Origin: an uncultured Loktanella sp.
GTDB taxonomy: Bacteria; Pseudomonadota; Alphaproteobacteria; Rhodobacterales; Rhodobacteraceae
Length of the DNA: 43,514 bases
Direction: 5' to 3'
NCBI GenBank assembly: GCA_937132065.1
Contig: CAKZNT010000041.1
Coordinates: 1-43,514 of the forward strand
Shown: positions 41,155 through 43,514 of the stretch, piece by piece
Layout of the letters: the number at the start of each line of letters is the position of its first letter
Numbering within the stretch: the first letter of the stretch is position 1
The notes under the pieces: generated by a model
Databases searched by the model: none
What the model saw: only the letters and a program-made list of their open reading frames with translations
Told to the model about the DNA's origin: nothing
Program-made: the position numbers and the translations under genes

Positions 41155-41835
41155 ATGACCACGCCATTGATCCTGTATTACGCCCCCGATAACGCCTCGC
41201 TTTGCGTCCGTTTGGCCTTGCTCGAGCTACAGATACCGTTTGAGACGGTGTTGGTGGATCGCGCGGCCAAGGGGCAGCTTGCGCCTGCTTATCTGGCTCT
41301 CAATCCCAATGGTCTGATCCCGACGTTGATGACCCCGCAGGGCCCGATTTATGAAACGGCTGCGATATTGCTCTGGCTGAGCGAGCAGAACGCCGTTGAC
41401 TTTCTTGCGCCGCGTGCCGATCGCGCAGAGGCACTCGCGTGGCTGTTTTGGCTGTCCAATACGCTACACCCTACGTTGCGCATGTGGTTTTATCCCGAGA
41501 AATACATTGCCCCTGCTGTTGTAGACACGTTGCAGGCGACCACCGTTACAAATCTGGCGGCCCATTTTGCCCATCTTGAGACCCATGCCCCTTGGCTGGA
41601 TGATCATGTGCCCAGCGCCTTGGGCTGTTATCTTGCGCCAATGGTGCGTTGGGCCGCGCTTTATGGCCCGTCCCAGACTTGGTTCGATTTATCCAAGTAT
41701 CCCCGTTTGCGCGCTTATGTCATTTCGCTGGAAACCCGTGCGAGTGCACATGAGGCTTGCCTTGCAGAGGGTTTAGGTGAAACGATATTTTCCAACCCTG
41801 CCATTCCAAATCCTCCAGAAGGGAGTGCTCTGTGA
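41155..41835 (+). CDS. Glutathione S-transferase-like protein
   Basis: 226 residues. Thioredoxin-fold N-terminal domain with YYAPDNASLCVRLALLELQIPFETVLVD, shown in part, LALNPNGLIPTLMTPQGPIYETAAILLWL (Pro and Glu of the glutathione site), and an all-alpha C-terminal domain rich in Trp. The nucleophile region has a Ser/Cys (SLCVRL), as in bacterial beta/theta classes. It overlaps sdaA by one base and diverges from rpiA-gor, a glutathione-linked neighbourhood. Confidence 0.88.
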   Translation: MTTPLILYYAPDNASLCVRLALLELQIPFETVLVDRAAKGQLAPAYLALNPNGLIPTLMTPQGPIYETAAILLWLSEQNAVDFLAPRADRAEALAWLFWLSNTLHPTLRMWFYPEKYIAPAVVDTLQATTVTNLAAHFAHLETHAPWLDDHVPSALGCYLAPMVRWAALYGPSQTWFDLSKYPRLRAYVISLETRASAHEACLAEGLGETIFSNPAIPNPPEGSAL

Positions 41836-43208
41836 TGTTTCTATCCGTGTTTGATATGTTCAAGGTCGGCATTGGCCCTTCTTCTTCGCACACTATTGGA
41901 CCGATGGTGGCCGCCGCCCAGTTTCTGGATCATTTGCGCGCCCAGCCCTTTGCGGTTGCGGGTCTGCGTGCCTCGTTGCATGGATCGTTGGCCTTTACGG
42001 GTGTCGGCCATGCGACCGACCGCGCTGTCATTCTGGGTCTTGCCGGCTTTCGCGCTGACGATTTTGACGTTGTGAAGGCGGATGTCGAGATGGACCGTAT
42101 TGTCGCTGAAAAGACGGTGACCCCTGACAGTCTCCCTCCCCTCAAGTTTGATCCCAAGGATGACTTGTTGTTTGATTACGGCCCCGCCCTTAAGGGCCAT
42201 GCAAACGGTCTTATCCTGAAGGCGACTGATGCCCAAGGCGATGTAATCATTCAAGAAACATACTACTCTATTGGTGGCGGTTTCGTTTTGACCGAGGCCG
42301 AGTTGGCTGCGGGCAAGGACGTGAACACCGGTCCCCCCGCTCCGTTTCCGTTTACCTCCGCTGCCGAGATGCTGGATATGGCCATTCAGTCGGGCAAGTC
42401 TGTGGCCGAGATGAAGCGCGTGAACGAGCGTGCCTGCCAGCCTGCAACCGACCTTGATAAGGGGCTGACCCGCATTTGGGAGGTGATGAACGCTTGTATC
42501 GACCGCGGCCTGACTACCGAGGGTATTTTGCCTGGTGGCTTGTTTGTTCGCCGCCGCGCCAAGGGGATTTATGACGCCCTGATGGCGGAGCGAGGCACGA
42601 ACATGTCGGCCCCTCACACGATCAATGACTATATGTCCACATACGCGATGGCCGTGAACGAAGAAAACGCGGCGGGTGGTCAGGTTGTCACTGCGCCGAC
42701 CAATGGCGCAGCGGGCGTTGTTCCCGCCACGATCCGCTATTATCTGGACCACGTCCCCGAGGCCACAGTTGCGAAAGTGCCCGATTTCCTGCTGACCGCC
42801 TCTGCGATTGGTGGCTTGATCAAGTTCAATGCCTCGATTTCGGGTGCGGAGTGTGGCTGTCAGGCCGAGGTTGGTTCGGCGGCGGCGATGGCGGCGGCTG
42901 GTTTATGTGCCGTCCTTGGTGGCACGCCCGAGCAGGTCGAGAACGCAGCCGAGATCGCGCTCGAGCACCATTTGGGCATGACCTGCGATCCTGTGCGTGG
43001 CTTGGTCCAAGTCCCTTGCATCGAGCGCAACGGCCTTGGCGCGATCAAGGCCGTATCCGCCGCCTCTCTTGCCTTGCGCGGGGATGGTGTGCATCTGGTT
43101 CCGCTAGACGCCGCAATCGAGACCATGCGCCAGACTGGCGAGGACATGTCCGAGAAGTATAAAGAGACCGCGCTTGGTGGCTTGGCCGTCAACGTCCCCA
43201 ACTGTTAA
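41835..43208 (+). CDS. sdaA: L-serine ammonia-lyase (iron-sulfur type, single chain)
   Basis: 457 residues. Beta domain at the start: FLSVFDMFKVGIGPSSSHTIGPM with the SSSHT substrate loop (in part). Alpha domain with TNGAAGVVPATIRYY, the cysteines of the [4Fe-4S] cluster in GAECGCQAEVG and GMTCDPVRGLVQVPC. It deaminates L-serine to pyruvate in the cytoplasm, supplying the substrate of pyruvate carboxylase elsewhere in the window. ATG 41835 overlaps the GST stop (TGATG) and follows GAAGGGAG; a GTG one codon earlier is less likely. Confidence 0.95.
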   Translation: MFLSVFDMFKVGIGPSSSHTIGPMVAAAQFLDHLRAQPFAVAGLRASLHGSLAFTGVGHATDRAVILGLAGFRADDFDVVKADVEMDRIVAEKTVTPDSLPPLKFDPKDDLLFDYGPALKGHANGLILKATDAQGDVIIQETYYSIGGGFVLTEAELAAGKDVNTGPPAPFPFTSAAEMLDMAIQSGKSVAEMKRVNERACQPATDLDKGLTRIWEVMNACIDRGLTTEGILPGGLFVRRRAKGIYDALMAERGTNMSAPHTINDYMSTYAMAVNEENAAGGQVVTAPTNGAAGVVPATIRYYLDHVPEATVAKVPDFLLTASAIGGLIKFNASISGAECGCQAEVGSAAAMAAAGLCAVLGGTPEQVENAAEIALEHHLGMTCDPVRGLVQVPCIERNGLGAIKAVSAASLALRGDGVHLVPLDAAIETMRQTGEDMSEKYKETALGGLAVNVPNC

Positions 43209-43272
43209 CACCACCTGTTCGCGCCGCAACTTCGTAGGATGGGTCTTGACCCATCACACCTGAAAGAGACTG

Positions 43273-43514
43273 ATGACAGCCCAGCTTGACCGCATTTTAC
43301 CCGGCATTGCGCTTATGCTCGGCTTTTGCCTGACTGCCCCCTTGATTGATGTGGCGTCCAAGCTGGCCGCCGCAACCCTGCCCGTGGGCCAGATCACGAC
43401 AGCCCGCTTCATCGTGCAGGCCGCAATCATGGCCCCTGTCTGCCTTTTTCTGCGCTACCCGTTGGCCCTGCCCCGCGCGATGCTTTGGCAGTTGGTCCAG
43501 CGCGCCTTCTTCCT
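43273..43514 (+). CDS. DMT-superfamily (EamA-type) transporter, N-terminal part
   Basis: 80 codons before the window edge. The start ILPGIALMLGFCLTAPLIDVASKLAA is a first transmembrane helix with a conserved Asp/Lys pair, followed by TLPVGQITTARFIVQAAIMAP, the second helix with the TxxRF motif usual in EamA drug/metabolite transporters. Substrate unknown. It follows sdaA by 64 bp; AAAGAGA lies before the ATG. Confidence 0.82.
   Translation, partial: MTAQLDRILPGIALMLGFCLTAPLIDVASKLAAATLPVGQITTARFIVQAAIMAPVCLFLRYPLALPRAMLWQLVQRAFF

Overview
The window looks like a stretch of chromosome from a marine Rhodobacteraceae (Roseobacter-group) alphaproteobacterium. The reasons are a GC-rich codon style, AT-poor intergenic spacers, the mraZ leader RNA arrangement, a DUF1127 gene followed by CCUCCUCCC-motif (CcsR/'cuckoo') small RNAs, and the gene families and their order (Mrp, pyruvate carboxylase, hisBH/hisAFE, divergent cobT/cobS, hflKC-degP). 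I see no phage, transposon, CRISPR or plasmid genes; this is core chromosome with dense, often overlapping genes. Family assignments come from reading the translations by eye; no database search was possible.

Left part (1-4.4 kb). The start of mraZ, first gene of the division and cell wall (dcw) cluster, runs off the left edge on the minus strand. It is preceded by a long leader that contains a terminator hairpin, the architecture of the Rhodobacter UpsM sRNA, and further upstream by a cluster of DnaA-box-like sites. Then come a GNAT acetyltransferase and an Mrp/ApbC Fe-S scaffold ATPase (minus). A CcaF1-like DUF1127 gene follows with six clear plus one degenerate CcsR-type hairpins ending in a strong terminator. 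A 30-codon hydrophobic ORF and a divergent Lrp regulator/LysE exporter pair complete this part.

Middle part (4.4-20.2 kb). UvrD helicase and pyruvate carboxylase diverge, with a LacI-type operator candidate in front of pyc. A GFA-domain protein, a small two-repeat protein and a calcineurin-like phosphodiesterase follow; the last two diverge around a triplet of 11-bp GGTGCACG repeats. After tRNA-Gly comes histidine biosynthesis in two blocks: hisB-hisH-glsA (each overlapping by 4 bp) and hisA-hisF-hisE. They are separated by a lytic transglycosylase lipoprotein and a DUF2147 protein. CoA-binding, YHS-domain and RlmB methyltransferase genes and a class II tRNA-Tyr close the section.

Right part (20.2-43.5 kb). 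This holds an LLM flavin oxidoreductase, an unknown exported protein diverging from a GT-A-like protein, a VOC protein, O-acetylhomoserine sulfhydrylase, a SIMPL-domain protein, an unusual 822-residue membrane protein with PilM/GspL-like and PilP/GspC-like ends, a Kef-type antiporter, cobT/cobS, a ferredoxin coupled to an FG-GAP protein, a peptidoglycan-binding lipoprotein, an envelope quality-control group (DegP, MltB-like transglycosylase, HflC, HflK), glutathione reductase, RpiA, a GST, L-serine dehydratase and the start of a DMT-family transporter.

The most noteworthy non-coding signals are the expanded CcsR hairpin array, the UpsM-like leader with DnaA boxes, and a 41-bp element of three helically phased GTGCAC repeats that occurs twice, 24 kb apart, in unrelated intergenic spaces.
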